Assembly (NCBI RefSeq): GCF_001889605.1
Contig: NZ_CP018171.1
Coordinates: 930,001 to 994,000 of the forward strand
Reading direction: 5' to 3'
Length of the DNA: 64,000 bases
Source of the DNA: Aquibium oceanicum
GTDB lineage: Bacteria > Pseudomonadota > Alphaproteobacteria > Rhizobiales > Rhizobiaceae
In this document: piece after piece, positions 43,587 to 52,791 of the stretch
Position numbering within the stretch: the first letter of the stretch is position 1
Layout of the letters: the number at the start of each line of letters is the position of its first letter
Program-made: the position numbers and the translations under genes
Notes under the pieces: model-generated
The model's database searches: none
Told to the model about the DNA's origin: nothing
The model's input: only the letters and a program-made list of their open reading frames with translations

Positions 43587-44126
43587 ATGACGGCGCCAGA
43601 CATCACCAAGCTGATCGTCCGTACCTCCATGAAGGACCGCGCAGCGTTCGACCTGCTGTATCGCCACACCAGCGCGAAACTCTTTGGCGTCTGCCTGCGT
43701 ATTTTGAGGGACAGGGCGGAAGCGGAAGAGGCGTTGCAGGACGTCTATATCAAGATATGGGCCAAGGCGGACCGGTTCGCCGTTTCCGAACTCAGCCCGA
43801 TCTCCTGGCTCGTGGCAATCGCGCGCAACCATTCGATCGACCGGATCAGGGCGCGGCGCCGGGCGACGGTCGAACTGGACGAGGCAACCGGCGTGGTCGA
43901 TCCGACTCCGGGACCCGAGGCATTGACCGTCGCGGCTGGAGAACGGGCGCGTGTCTTCAGCTGCCTCGACGAACTGGAGAACGACCGGGCGGCGGCCGTC
44001 AAGGCGGCCTATCTGAGCGGCTTCTCCTATGCAGAGCTTGCCGAACGCTTCGGCGTTCCGCTCAATACGATGCGAACCTGGCTGCGGCGCAGCCTGATGA
44101 AACTGAGGGAATGCCTGGAGCGATGA
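43587..44126 (+). CDS. ECF-type RNA polymerase sigma factor (SigK/ECF19-like)
   Basis: A 179-residue sigma factor. Region 2 reads DLLYRHTSAKLFGVCLRILRDRAEAEEALQDVYIKIW, quoted in parts; SPISWLVAIARNHSIDRIR follows, and region 4 reads YLSGFSYAELAERFGVPLNTM with TWLRRSLMKL. The ATG at 43587 follows AGGA. Its stop overlaps the anti-sigma start (ATGA). The partner protein and the downstream fasciclin gene make a SigK-like group assignment likely; this rests on context and general resemblance. Confidence 0.92.
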   Translation: MTAPDITKLIVRTSMKDRAAFDLLYRHTSAKLFGVCLRILRDRAEAEEALQDVYIKIWAKADRFAVSELSPISWLVAIARNHSIDRIRARRRATVELDEATGVVDPTPGPEALTVAAGERARVFSCLDELENDRAAAVKAAYLSGFSYAELAERFGVPLNTMRTWLRRSLMKLRECLER

Positions 44127-44851
44127 GTCCGGCGCACGACAACGATCCAAGGGACGACGACGCGCTCGCGGCCGAATACGTCGTGGGCGTGCTTTCGGCC
44201 GACGAGCGCCGGGACGTCGCGGCGCGGATCGAGGCCGATCCCGCCTTCGCCCGTCTGGTCGACCGGTGGGAGGCGCATCTGGCGCCCATGGACGAGTTCG
44301 CTCCTGCCGAACCGCCCGCATCGGCCAAGCGGAAGCTGGATGAGCGGCTCTTTGCGAACGCTCCGGCGGAAACGGCCTCCCGTTCATCCGCGCCCGCCGG
44401 CCTGTGGAGCAGCCTGGCCTTGTGGCGCGGGCTGACCGCGGCGGCTGTCGTGGCGGTCGCTCTCCTGGCCGCCCAGCCCTATCTCGGACAGCCCGAGCAG
44501 CCCGAAGCGAGGACTGCGCGGCTTGTGGCTTCGCTGGCGCCGCAGCAGAGCGACGTGCATTACTTCGTCGTCTACGATGCCCGCGAAAAAGACATCGGCC
44601 TGTCTCACGTAACCGGAGAACGCGGCGCCGATCAGGACTTCGAATTGTGGGTCATCGAAGGCGACCAGCCGCCCGCCTCGCTCGGGGTCGTGCCGGCCGG
44701 CACCAGCGTCCACCTCGCGGTCGACCAGGCCCTGAGCCGGAAGATCGAACAGGGCGCGGTCTTCGCCATCAGCCTGGAACCGAGGGGCGGTTCCCCTACC
44801 GGACAGCCGACGGGGCCCGTCGTGGCCGCGGGCGATCTGCGCGAGATCTGA
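44123..44851 (+). CDS. anti-sigma factor of the RskA (anti-sigma-K) type
   Basis: Membrane-bound inhibitor of the sigma factor, 242 residues. The N-terminal cytosolic part DDDALAAEYVVGVLSADERRDVAARIE is the RskA-like sigma-binding helix region (no HxxxCxxC zinc motif). One transmembrane helix, GLTAAAVVAVALLAAQPYL, lies near residue 110. The extracytoplasmic RskA C-terminal domain has YDAREKDIGLSH, DFELWVIEGDQPPASLGVVPAG and AISLEPRGGSPTGQPTGPVVAAG. Release by regulated proteolysis is the general mechanism for the family. It is coupled to the sigma gene by a four-base overlap. Confidence 0.9.
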   Translation: MSPAHDNDPRDDDALAAEYVVGVLSADERRDVAARIEADPAFARLVDRWEAHLAPMDEFAPAEPPASAKRKLDERLFANAPAETASRSSAPAGLWSSLALWRGLTAAAVVAVALLAAQPYLGQPEQPEARTARLVASLAPQQSDVHYFVVYDAREKDIGLSHVTGERGADQDFELWVIEGDQPPASLGVVPAGTSVHLAVDQALSRKIEQGAVFAISLEPRGGSPTGQPTGPVVAAGDLREI

Positions 44852-44979
44852 CCCCAAGGTTTCGGCTCACGCAAGCCTGACGTTTTCGTGAACGGCGCGC
44901 CGAAACTTAATCGTTCGGCGACCCGTGTCTCCACCTGCCTCCAGTCGAGAGAGGCAGAAAAACAGGGAGACTTCATCCT

Positions 44980-45537
44980 ATGCGCAATCTCACCGCAAAG
45001 ATCCTCGCCGGCGCCGTCGCGCTCTCGGCGCTCGCCACGTTCGCCCACGCCGAAAACCCGATGGTCGGCGGCGCCGCTATGTACGCGGACAAGAACATCG
45101 TCGAAAACGCCGTCAATTCCGCAGACCACACGACGCTGGTCGCCGCCGTGAAGGCAGCAGGCCTCGTCGAGACGCTTTCGGGTCCCGGCCCGTTCACCGT
45201 CTTTGCACCGACCAACGAAGCCTTCGATGCGCTGCCGGCCGGCACCGTCGAGACGCTGCTGAAGCCTGAGAACAAGGACCAGCTCACCAAGGTGCTGACC
45301 TGCCACGTCGTTGCGGCCGATGCCATGTCGGATGCTATCGGCAAGATGATCGCCGACGACGGCGGCACGCATCCGGTTCCGACCGTCGGCGGCTGCACCC
45401 TGCAGGCCAAGATGGACGGCGACAAGATCACACTGACCGACGAGACCGGCGGCGTTGCCACCGTCACGATCGCCGACGTCGATCAGTCGAATGGCGTCAT
45501 CCACGTCATCGACAAGGTCCTGCTCCCGGCAGCCTGA
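44980..45537 (+). CDS. secreted fasciclin-domain protein
   Basis: A 185-residue exported protein. The signal peptide is MRNLTAKILAGAVALSAL with cleavage after AHA. A single FAS1 domain follows: HTTLVAAVKAAGLVETL, GPGPFTVFAPTNEAFDALP (H1 motif), LTCHVVAADAMSD and the YH-like end NGVIHVIDKVLLPA (H2). AGGGAG precedes the ATG. Its position after a SigK/RskA-like pair mirrors the mycobacterial arrangement in which SigK controls fasciclin proteins MPT70/MPT83. The likely role is adhesion or a surface stress function. Confidence 0.93.
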   Translation: MRNLTAKILAGAVALSALATFAHAENPMVGGAAMYADKNIVENAVNSADHTTLVAAVKAAGLVETLSGPGPFTVFAPTNEAFDALPAGTVETLLKPENKDQLTKVLTCHVVAADAMSDAIGKMIADDGGTHPVPTVGGCTLQAKMDGDKITLTDETGGVATVTIADVDQSNGVIHVIDKVLLPAA

Positions 45538-45598
45538 CCCCTTTCGTCCGCACGCGAACGTCCCTCCGGTTCTACCCAAGATGCGTGCGGGCGGCGTG

Positions 45599-45640
45599 CC
45601 CCGCGTCACGGGATCGCGTAATGCGATCCTGGGCGCGGGG
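45599..45640 (+). other. long hairpin between the fasciclin and MsrB genes
   Basis: The outer arms CCCCGCG/CGCGGGG enclose an inner perfect repeat GGATCGC-N5-GCGATCC. It lies 61 bases after the fasciclin stop in a 229-base gap. No U-run follows, so a terminator is possible but not clear. Confidence 0.4.
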
Positions 45641-45766
45641 TATCGTCCAATCGTTGACGGCCGGAACGGGGTCCCCATCTTCCGAAAATGGGTCTTCCCG
45701 ATATCAAGGCGAGTTGATTTCGCCGTGACCTCCTCGCTGCGTTAGATGCGAGCAAAGGAGAAAACC

Positions 45767-46279
45767 ATGAAACGCCGCACTTTCCTCTACGCGGGCGCTG
45801 GCTCCGCCGCCCTTCTGGCTGGCGCGACCCTGTTGCGCATTCGCAGCACGGGATCTGATGCCATGGCCAGCAACGACGAGACCTTCGAGATCACGAAGAC
45901 GGAGGCGGAATGGAAAGAAGAGCTTTCGCCCGAGCAGTATGCCGTCCTCCGGGAAGAGGCGACGGAACGCGCCGGCACCAGCCCTCTCAACCACGAGAAG
46001 CGCAAGGGCATCTTCCACTGCGCGGGCTGCGACCTCGCCGCCTATTCCTCCGAGGCGAAGTATGATTCCGGTACCGGCTGGCCAAGCTTCTGGGAATCGC
46101 TGCCCGGCGCGATCGGCACGAAGCCCGATAACTCGCTGTTCATGACCCGCACGGAAGTGCACTGCCGCCGCTGCGGAGGTCATTTCGGCCATATCTTCGA
46201 CGATGGTCCCCAGCCGACCGGAAAGCGCCACTGCCTGAACGGGCTGGCACTGACCTTCAGGCCGGCGGAAGCCGCCTGA
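45767..46279 (+). CDS. msrB: peptide-methionine (R)-S-oxide reductase, exported (Tat-type signal)
   Basis: Repairs methionine-R-sulfoxide in proteins. The 170-residue protein begins MKRRTFLYAGAGSAALLAG, a twin-arginine-like signal, so it is probably periplasmic. The MsrB fold has CAGCDLAAY and CRRCGGHFGH (two CxxC zinc pairs), YDSGTGWPSFW and the catalytic Cys about 156 in KRHCLNGLAL. The ATG at 45767 is preceded by AAAGGAG. With the sigma/anti-sigma pair upstream it suggests an envelope oxidative-stress group. Confidence 0.93.
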   Translation: MKRRTFLYAGAGSAALLAGATLLRIRSTGSDAMASNDETFEITKTEAEWKEELSPEQYAVLREEATERAGTSPLNHEKRKGIFHCAGCDLAAYSSEAKYDSGTGWPSFWESLPGAIGTKPDNSLFMTRTEVHCRRCGGHFGHIFDDGPQPTGKRHCLNGLALTFRPAEAA

Positions 46280-46297
46280 TCCCAGCGGTCGTCCGGA

Positions 46298-46951
46298 TCA
46301 TTTATCCGCGGCGGCGGTCATGATCGCCGCGCGAAGGTCGTCCAGGCCTGCGCCTTTCTCCGACGATGTCGCAATGACCCCGGGGAAGGCGGCGGGCCTC
46401 TTCCTTATCTTTTCGATCGTCTCCGCCAGCAGCTTCGTCACCGCCGGCGGCTTGATCTTGTCGGTCTTTGTCAGCACGAGCTGGTAGGAGACGGCGGCCT
46501 TGTCGAGAAGGTCCATCACCTCGCCGTCGATCGTCTTGATGCCGTGGCGTGCATCGATGAGCAGATAGACGCGCTTCAGCGTCACCCGTCCGCGCAGATA
46601 ATCGAAGACGAGCTTCGTCCAGTTGTCGACGAGTTCCTTCGGCGCCTGAGCGTACCCGTATCCCGGCATGTCCACCAGGGCCACCGGCGGCAGGTCGCCC
46701 GCCTCGCCCGAATAGCCATCCGGCACGAAGTAATTCAGCTCTTGCGTCCGTCCCGGCGTGTTGGAAGTCCGGGCGAGCGCCTTCTGGCCCACCAGCGCGT
46801 TGATGAGCGAGGACTTGCCGACGTTGGACCGACCGGCGAAAGCGATCTCCGGCGGCCCCTCGGGCGGCAGGAACTTCATGGCGGGAACGCCGCGGATGAA
46901 TATCCACGGTCGCGGGAAGGCGGTCGCCTCTTCGGCGGGAACGTCGCTCAC
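46298..46951 (-). CDS. engB: ribosome-biogenesis GTP-binding protein EngB/YsxC/YihA
   Basis: An essential GTPase of 217 residues acting in 50S assembly. G1 is [11 protein letters not shown]2 is in [14 protein letters not shown]3 is VDMPGYGYA and G4 is TKTDK. The family insert [19 protein letters not shown] is present. It starts at a GTG that overlaps the stop of the acyltransferase gene (GTGA). The engB-yidC-rnpA-rpmH neighbourhood is conserved in alphaproteobacteria. Confidence 0.95.
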   Translation of the reverse strand: MSDVPAEEATAFPRPWIFIRGVPAMKFLPPEGPPEIAFAGRSNVGKSSLINALVGQKALARTSNTPGRTQELNYFVPDGYSGEAGDLPPVALVDMPGYGYAQAPKELVDNWTKLVFDYLRGRVTLKRVYLLIDARHGIKTIDGEVMDLLDKAAVSYQLVLTKTDKIKPPAVTKLLAETIEKIRKRPAAFPGVIATSSEKGAGLDDLRAAIMTAAADK

Positions 46952-47586
46952 TCGGCCTTCTCCAGTCGCGCCAGGTCGTTTCCGGTTATGGCTTCGATGT
47001 TGCGGGTCACCTTGTCAACCGGCCACCCCCACCACGCAATGCGCAGCAGCCGCCTGATCGTCGCGTCGTCGAACCGCATGCGAACGATCCGCGCCGGGTT
47101 GCCGACGGCGATCGCATAGGGTGGAACGTCGCTGCCGACGACCGCGCCAGCGCCGATCACGGCCCCGTCGCCGATCTTCACCCCCGGCATGACCATCGCC
47201 TCCATGCCGAACCACACGTCGTTTCCGACCACCGTGTCGCCGCGGTTCGCGCCGCCGAGTTTCGCAACATCGTAATTGTCGCGCCACGCGCCGCCGAAGA
47301 TGGCGAACGGAAAGGTGGAGAAGCCGTCCATGGCATGGTTGGCCCCGTTCATGATGAAGCGCGTATTCGCCGCGATGGCGCAGTAGCGGCCGATTTCCAG
47401 CCGGTCCCCGATGAAGTCGAAATGATAGAGCACGCAGTGCTCTTCGAAACGCTCCGGTCCCAGCGGATCGTCATAGTAGGTGTAGTCGCCGACGCTGATG
47501 GTCGACCGCGTGATCAGCGGCTTGAGAAAGGCCGTTCGCGGGTGAAATGGCAGGGGGGTCGTGTCGTGAGGATCGGGCACGCGCAT
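46948..47586 (-). CDS. CatB/Vat-type hexapeptide-repeat acyltransferase (xenobiotic acetyltransferase family)
   Basis: A 212-residue left-handed beta-helix acetyltransferase. The catalytic His lies in [21 protein letters not shown], the signature of chloramphenicol/streptogramin (CatB/Vat) enzymes. Hexapeptide repeats follow ([32 protein letters not shown]...). It could acetylate an antibiotic or an endogenous hydroxyl; chromosomal members often have no resistance phenotype. The gene is placed between yidC and engB, overlapping engB by four bases. Confidence 0.9.
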   Translation of the reverse strand: MRVPDPHDTTPLPFHPRTAFLKPLITRSTISVGDYTYYDDPLGPERFEEHCVLYHFDFIGDRLEIGRYCAIAANTRFIMNGANHAMDGFSTFPFAIFGGAWRDNYDVAKLGGANRGDTVVGNDVWFGMEAMVMPGVKIGDGAVIGAGAVVGSDVPPYAIAVGNPARIVRMRFDDATIRRLLRIAWWGWPVDKVTRNIEAITGNDLARLEKAE

Positions 47587-47757
47587 GGGGAACTCCGGCT
47601 GGGACAGGGACGGTCTCGAACGGCGGGATCCGGCTTGGCGTGACGACGCTTCGCGACTGCGGATCCGCTTACCTGTTCACCGGAGGAATTCCTCGCTTCC
47701 GAAATGCTGCAACGTGCTCGCCTTTCCGTTCAAGCCGGCGAGCATGGACCCTTTCCA

Positions 47758-47776
47758 CGCGAGCGGACGGCTCGCG
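47758..47776 (-). terminator. hairpin downstream of yidC
   Basis: CGCGAGC-N5-GCTCGCG is a perfect 7-bp stem 18 bases after the yidC stop on the minus strand. No U-run follows, so termination is uncertain. The rest of the 207-base gap (47587-47793) shows nothing else clear. Confidence 0.3.
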
Positions 47777-47793
47777 GCGTGACAACCGGCGGG

Positions 47794-49605
47794 CTATTCC
47801 GCCGGCTGCTTGTCCTTCTTCTTGAACAGACCGATGAGATTGTCCCAGAGCTCGATCTTGGCGCCTTGCCGCTTCATGATGATGCCCTGCTGGATGATCG
47901 ACAGCGTGTTGTTCCACGCCCAGTAGATGACAAGGCCGGCCGGGAAGGTCGCCAGCATGAAGGTGAACACCACCGGCATCCAGTTGAAGATCATCGCCTG
48001 CGTCGGATCGGGGGGCGTCGGGTTCATGCGCATCTGCAGGAACATCGTGATGCCCATGATAAGCGGCCAGACGCCGATAAGCAGGAAGGACGGAACGTCA
48101 TACGGCAGGAGGCCGAACAGGTTGAAGACCGACGTCGGGTCCGGTGCCGCAAGGTCCTGGATCCAGCCGAAGAACGGCGCATGCCGCATCTCGATCGTGA
48201 TGTAGAGGACCTTGTACAGTGCGAAGAAGACGGGGATCTGGATCAGGATCGGCCAGCAGCCGGCGATCGGGTTGATCTTCTCCTTCTTGTACAGCTCCAT
48301 CATCGCCTGCTGCTGCTTCATGCGGTCGTCGCCGTATTTCTCACGGATCTCCAGCATGGCAGGCTGCATCTTTTTCATGTTCGCCATTGATTTGTAGGAC
48401 TTGTTGGCGAGCGGGAAGAAGATGGCTTTCACGATGACGGTGGTGGCCAGGATCGACAGGCCGAAATTGCCCAGCAGCCGGTAAAGCCAGTCGATCAAGT
48501 AGAACATCGGCTTGGTGATGAAGTAGAACCATCCCCAGTCGATCAGGAGGTCGAATTGGCGGATGTTCCGTTCCGCCTGGTAATCCTGGATCGGCGCGAC
48601 TTCCTTGGCACCGGCGAAGAGCAGCGTCTCCAGCGTCTGCGTCTGTCCCGGTGCCACCGTGATGGTGTCGGTCAGGAAGTCGGACTGGTAGCGCGTGCGG
48701 CCGTCGTCGAAATAGGCGTAGCGCGGCTGGAACGACTGGCCACGCGCGGGAACCAGTGCCACGGCCCAGTACTTGTCGGTTATGCCGAGCCAGCCGTCTG
48801 CCGATTTCGACGGAGTGATGAGCTTGTCTTCCTCGACGTCGGAATAGTCGATCTCCTGCAGGCCTTCCTCGCCCGTCACCCCGATCAGTCCCTCATGAAG
48901 GACGTAGATGCTGGCGGTCTGCGGCTTGAAGAAGCGGGTGACGCGGCCGTAGCTGTTCAGCGCCACCGGCTCGGCCCCGCCATTGCTCACCGCGTCCGAG
49001 AAGGTGAACATGTAGTTGCCGTCGACGGAGATCGTGCGGATGAACGTAAGGCCGGCATCGTTGGTGTAGGTCAGCCGGACCGGTTCGTCCGGCGTGAGCA
49101 CCGGCGAGCCCTCGACGCTCCAGACTGTGTCCGGACCGGGAAAGTTCCCGGCCTGCGTCGGGCCGGTGAAACCGACCTCGGCGTAATACCCGTGCGGAAG
49201 CGAAGCCGGATTCAGGAGATCGATGTTCGGAGAACTGTCGTCGACGGTGACGTGATAGTTCTTGAGCAGGAGGTCGTCCAGGCGGGCGCCGGTGAGATTG
49301 ATGGACCCCGACAGGCTCGGCGTGTCGATCCTCACCCTGCCGCTGGCACCGAGCGCGCCTTCACGGTCCTCCGTGGGGGCAACTGCTGGGGCGCCGGGCA
49401 CTCCCGTTCCCGGTGCGGCCGGGATCGCGGGCGTCGTGCCGCCGGGGCTGGCGACGCTCTGGTCCTGCTGCGCGGTCCGCTCCTGCTCGATCCTCGTAGC
49501 CTCCCGCTGCCGCTCGATGCGCGGGTTCATGTAGAATACCTGCCACACCGTCAGAATCAGGATCGACAGCGCGATCGTGATGAAGAAATTGCGATTATTT
49601 TCCAT
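47794..49605 (-). CDS. yidC: membrane protein insertase YidC
   Basis: Inserts and folds inner-membrane proteins with or without SecYEG. The 603-residue proteobacterial form has an N-terminal helix ([19 protein letters not shown]), a large periplasmic domain (residues about 60-350) and the C-terminal 60KD_IMP core. The core includes [39 protein letters not shown]-type segments, [21 protein letters not shown] and [18 protein letters not shown]. Its start overlaps the rnpA stop by 11 bases. Confidence 0.96.
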   Translation of the reverse strand: MENNRNFFITIALSILILTVWQVFYMNPRIERQREATRIEQERTAQQDQSVASPGGTTPAIPAAPGTGVPGAPAVAPTEDREGALGASGRVRIDTPSLSGSINLTGARLDDLLLKNYHVTVDDSSPNIDLLNPASLPHGYYAEVGFTGPTQAGNFPGPDTVWSVEGSPVLTPDEPVRLTYTNDAGLTFIRTISVDGNYMFTFSDAVSNGGAEPVALNSYGRVTRFFKPQTASIYVLHEGLIGVTGEEGLQEIDYSDVEEDKLITPSKSADGWLGITDKYWAVALVPARGQSFQPRYAYFDDGRTRYQSDFLTDTITVAPGQTQTLETLLFAGAKEVAPIQDYQAERNIRQFDLLIDWGWFYFITKPMFYLIDWLYRLLGNFGLSILATTVIVKAIFFPLANKSYKSMANMKKMQPAMLEIREKYGDDRMKQQQAMMELYKKEKINPIAGCWPILIQIPVFFALYKVLYITIEMRHAPFFGWIQDLAAPDPTSVFNLFGLLPYDVPSFLLIGVWPLIMGITMFLQMRMNPTPPDPTQAMIFNWMPVVFTFMLATFPAGLVIYWAWNNTLSIIQQGIIMKRQGAKIELWDNLIGLFKKKDKQPAE

Positions 49606-49957
49606 CGGGAGTGGTTCCGCGAATTCGTCGGGAAAGCTCGGCCTTCAAGGCATCGAACGGCGCGGCGAGTATCTCGCGGCGCCCGACAATCACATAGTCG
49701 CTGCCCGCCGCCATGTCACCAGCGGCGTGAACGCGCACCGCCTCTTTCAGACGCCGCCGTATCCTGTTGCGGACGACGGCGTTGCCGGTCTTCTTGGTGA
49801 CGGTCAGGCCAAACCGCGGTTCGCCGCAGTCCCCCCGGTCGAGCACCTCGATCAGGAACAAGCGCCCGCGCCGCTTCTCGCCGCGCCGCGTCGCCAAAAA
49901 GTCTGCCCGCTTCTTGAGACGCCGCGGGGAGCGGAGCGCTTCGCGCGTCTCCGGCAA
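49595..49957 (-). CDS. rnpA: ribonuclease P protein component
   Basis: A basic 120-residue cofactor of RNase P that helps the RNA subunit mature tRNA 5' ends. It contains [13 protein letters not shown] and [27 protein letters not shown], the RNR signature of the family, and [10 protein letters not shown]. It starts at a TTG 17 bases after the rpmH stop, and its stop lies inside the start of yidC. Gene order rpmH-rnpA-yidC is conserved. Confidence 0.95.
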   Translation of the reverse strand: MPETREALRSPRRLKKRADFLATRRGEKRRGRLFLIEVLDRGDCGEPRFGLTVTKKTGNAVVRNRIRRRLKEAVRVHAAGDMAAGSDYVIVGRREILAAPFDALKAELSRRIRGTTPDGK

Positions 49958-49974
49958 GGAGTGCAGCTTTCCGG

Positions 49975-50109
49975 TCAGGCGGAAAGACGCTTGCGACCGC
50001 GGTTTCGGCGCGCGGCGATGACGTCGCGACCGCCCTTGGTTGCCATGCGGGCACGGAAGCCGTGGCGCCGCTTGCGGACGAGCTTGGAGGGTTGGTACGT
50101 GCGCTTCAT
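49975..50109 (-). CDS. rpmH: 50S ribosomal protein L34
   Basis: A 44-residue, highly basic ribosomal protein. The reading frame on the minus strand gives [18 protein letters not shown], then [15 protein letters not shown] and the end GRKRLSA, the exact L34 pattern. The ATG is at 50109 and the TGA ends at 49975. There is only a weak ribosome site (AAACAA). It is the first gene of the rpmH-rnpA-yidC-acyltransferase-engB series. Confidence 0.96.
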   Translation of the reverse strand: MKRTYQPSKLVRKRRHGFRARMATKGGRDVIAARRNRGRKRLSA

Positions 50110-50495
50110 TTGTTTAAATACCGCGGAGTGCGGCCCTTCTTGGTTCTGTCTCTCGAGAGCAGGAGCTGTCGGGCGGGGCAGTCACGACAATGTCGCGCCG
50201 GACCGTGGACCCGAACGTGCGGCGGCTTATACGGATCGCTCCGGGCGGAGTCAATTCGCCCTTCCAGCAAAGTCAACCCGGCCGCGCATGCGCGGCGGAG
50301 GGCGGATCCCAAGGGTTCCTGCCCGCTTCACTCGGGCGTGAGGCGGGTCCGCATCTCCCTCAACAGACGGTGAGACCGCGGGTGAAACCCTTGCAGGCTC
50401 CGTTCTCCTAGCCCAAGTGGCAGAATGGTTATCACGGGCCGACGAACGGTCCTTGCGCCAACCGGTCGCGCGGCACACAGTGATGAAACCCGCGC
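50110..50495. other. 386-base intergenic region with extended dyad symmetry
   Basis: No gene is supportable on either strand. It must hold the rpmH promoter (minus). It contains the perfect 14-base palindrome CCGCGCATGCGCGG (50282-50295). A long-range inverted repeat CAAGGGTT (50310-50317) / AACCCTTG (50386-50393) encloses further complementary CCCGC/GCGGG arms. This could be a structured RNA; I recognise no known family. Confidence 0.4.
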
Positions 50496-51266
50496 ATGCA
50501 GGAAAGAAACGCCTTGTCCGCTGCTTCTGAGAAGATCGCGACGCGAGAAGGCCACAGCCGGCTGTGGCGGTTCCTGCCGATCGCCCTCATCATCGCCGGT
50601 CTCGCCGCCGGCTATGCGGCGGGGCTGCACGAGGTCCTGTCTCTCGACTATCTCTCCGAGCGGCGCGACCAGCTCCATGCCTTCGTGGCCGACAACTACC
50701 TGTCTTCGCTGATCGGGTTTCTCCTGGTCTACGCGCTTGCGGTGGCTCTCGCGTTTCCTGCCGCTTCGATCCTGACCGTCTTCGCCGGCCTGCTCTTCGG
50801 CTGGCTCGTGGGCGGCGCACTCGTCGCGGTGGCGGCGACGCTCGGAGCAACCGCGCTCTTCCTCGCCGCCCGCAGCGCGTTCGGCGACGTCCTGCGCAAC
50901 AGGCTCGGGCAGAGAGCGGCCCGGCTGGCGGCCGGCTTCGAGGAGGACGCCTTCGGCTATCTGCTGGTTCTGCGGCTCGCGCCGATCTTCCCCTTCTGGG
51001 TCATCAACATCGCGCCGGCCTTCTTCCAGGTGCCATTGCGCACCTATGTCCTGGCGACATTCATCGGCATCCTGCCGGGCACCTTCGCCTATGCCTATTT
51101 CGGCGAGGGCCTGGAAAGCGTGCTCGTGGCCGCGGACCAGTCCGGCCAGGACATCGCGCTGCGTGACCTGATCACGCCGGAGATCACCATCGCCTTTGTC
51201 GCGCTCGCCCTTGTTGCGGCGATCCCCACCGTCGTAAAGAAGCTCCGGAACCGCAAGGCCGACTGA
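50496..51266 (+). CDS. TVP38/TMEM64 family (DedA-like SNARE-associated) membrane protein
   Basis: Inner-membrane protein of about 256 residues with five to six helices. The core motif reads ALAVALAFPAASILTVFAGLLFG, then FLAARSAFGD and the re-entrant region RLAPIFPFWVINIAPAFF, followed by FIGILPGTFAYAYFGEGL. These are the VTT-domain signatures. The ATG at 50496 lacks a ribosome site. A TTG at 50514 with AGGAAAG upstream may be the true start. It lies 44 bases before the flavin disulfide reductase; the two families are often neighbours or fused. Confidence 0.9.
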   Translation: MQERNALSAASEKIATREGHSRLWRFLPIALIIAGLAAGYAAGLHEVLSLDYLSERRDQLHAFVADNYLSSLIGFLLVYALAVALAFPAASILTVFAGLLFGWLVGGALVAVAATLGATALFLAARSAFGDVLRNRLGQRAARLAAGFEEDAFGYLLVLRLAPIFPFWVINIAPAFFQVPLRTYVLATFIGILPGTFAYAYFGEGLESVLVAADQSGQDIALRDLITPEITIAFVALALVAAIPTVVKKLRNRKAD

Positions 51267-51310
51267 CCTGTTCCGGGCGCGGCGAAAAACGCGAAGGAGC
51301 GGGCCAACCG

Positions 51311-52741
51311 ATGGCGACAATCCTCAAACCAGACATCTGCGTAATCGGCGCCGGTTCGGGCGGCCTGTCGGTCGCTGCCGCCGCCGCGACCTTCGGCGTG
51401 TCCGTCGTACTCATCGAGAAGGGCGCGATGGGCGGCGACTGCCTCAACTACGGCTGCGTCCCATCGAAGGCGATGATCGCGGCCGGACGTCGGGCGCACC
51501 AGATGCGGAACGCCGACCCGTTCGGGATAGCCGGCGTCGAGCCGGAGATCGATTTCCGCAAGGTCAACGCGCACGTCCAATCGGTCATCGCCTCGATCGC
51601 GCCGAACGATTCGGTCGAGCGGTTCACCGCGCTCGGTGTGCGCGTCATCCAGGAAGAAGCACGGTTCAAGGACCGCCGCACCGTCATTGCCGGTGACGCC
51701 GAGATTCGCGCGAGGCGGTTCGTGGTCTCGACCGGTTCGTCTCCGCTGGTCCCGCCGATCCCCGGCCTGGACGAGGTCGACTACCTCACCAACGAGACGA
51801 TCTTCGACCGCAAGCGCCGTGCCGGCCATCTCGTCGTCATCGGCGGCGGTCCCATCGGCATGGAACTCGCCCAGGCGCACCGCCGGCTCGGTTGTGAGGT
51901 CACCGTGGTGGAAGCGTCATCCGCGCTCGGCAAGGACGATCCCGAACTCGCCGCCATCGTCCTCGACAGGTTGCGCGAAGAGGGCATCGCCATTCGGGAC
52001 AAGACGAAGGTCGTCCGCGTCGAGCGGCGCGGCAAGACGATCGTGCGGGTCCATGTCGAAACGGAAAGCGGTCCGGAGACCATCGACGGCACGCATCTTC
52101 TCGTGGCGGTGGGCCGCGCCGCCAATGTCGAGGCGCTGGATCTCGAAAAGGCGGGGATCGATTTCGACCGCAAGGGGATCAAGGTCTCGGACAAGCTGCG
52201 CACCACCAACCGCCGCGTCTACGCCATCGGCGACGTGGCGAGAGGGCTGCAGTTCACGCACGTGGCCAATTATCACGCAGGCCTGGTGATCCGTGCCCTG
52301 CTCTTCCGCCTGCCGGCGCGGGAAGACCGCACGCTCATCCCGTGGACCACCTTCACCGATCCGGAGCTCGCCCATGTCGGACTGAACGAAGCCGACGCGA
52401 TGAAGCAGTACAAGGGCGAGATAAGGGTTCTGCGCTGGCCTTATGCCGAGAACGATCGCGCCCAGGCGGAACGGGAGACGACCGGCTTCATCAAGCTCGT
52501 CACCGACAGGCGCGGCAGGCTTCTGGGAGCAACCATCGTCGGCGCTAACGCCGGCGAGATGATCAACATGTGGTCGCTCGCGGTGTCGAAGAAACTCGGC
52601 ATGCGGGACATCGCCGGCTACGTCGCCCCCTATCCCACAACGAGCGAAATTGGCAAACGCGCCGCGATGGCCTATTTTTCCGATGCGGCCCGCAGACCGT
52701 CGGTCCGGCGGTTGATCGGATTTCTGCGCCTCTTCGGATGA
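51311..52741 (+). CDS. FAD-dependent pyridine-nucleotide-disulfide oxidoreductase (mercuric-reductase-like)
   Basis: A 476-residue flavoprotein. FAD binding is GAGSGGLSVAAAAA; the redox disulfide is GGDCLNYGCVPSK (Cys 44 and 49); NAD(P) binding is VIGGGPIGMELAQ; the late FAD motif is YAIGDVARG. The dimerisation domain ends PYPTTSEIGKRAA, where the active-site His of the HPT..E motif of classical members is Tyr. It therefore differs from lipoamide dehydrogenase and glutathione reductase. Membrane quinone or thiol chemistry linked to the upstream TVP38 protein is a guess. Confidence 0.9.
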   Translation: MATILKPDICVIGAGSGGLSVAAAAATFGVSVVLIEKGAMGGDCLNYGCVPSKAMIAAGRRAHQMRNADPFGIAGVEPEIDFRKVNAHVQSVIASIAPNDSVERFTALGVRVIQEEARFKDRRTVIAGDAEIRARRFVVSTGSSPLVPPIPGLDEVDYLTNETIFDRKRRAGHLVVIGGGPIGMELAQAHRRLGCEVTVVEASSALGKDDPELAAIVLDRLREEGIAIRDKTKVVRVERRGKTIVRVHVETESGPETIDGTHLLVAVGRAANVEALDLEKAGIDFDRKGIKVSDKLRTTNRRVYAIGDVARGLQFTHVANYHAGLVIRALLFRLPAREDRTLIPWTTFTDPELAHVGLNEADAMKQYKGEIRVLRWPYAENDRAQAERETTGFIKLVTDRRGRLLGATIVGANAGEMINMWSLAVSKKLGMRDIAGYVAPYPTTSEIGKRAAMAYFSDAARRPSVRRLIGFLRLFG

Positions 52742-52791
52742 ATTGAAGGCGCGGCTCCCCGATCTGCGGCGCGGCGTGGAGACAGTTTCGG

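Noticed and set aside
45599-45640. Classical intrinsic terminator for the fasciclin gene
   Set aside because: The stem is strong but it is followed by TATCGTCC, not a U-run, so it was listed only as a hairpin.
47587-47793. tRNA or small RNA gene in the yidC-acyltransferase gap
   Set aside because: No cloverleaf or known RNA core could be built; only a short hairpin at 47758-47776 stands out.
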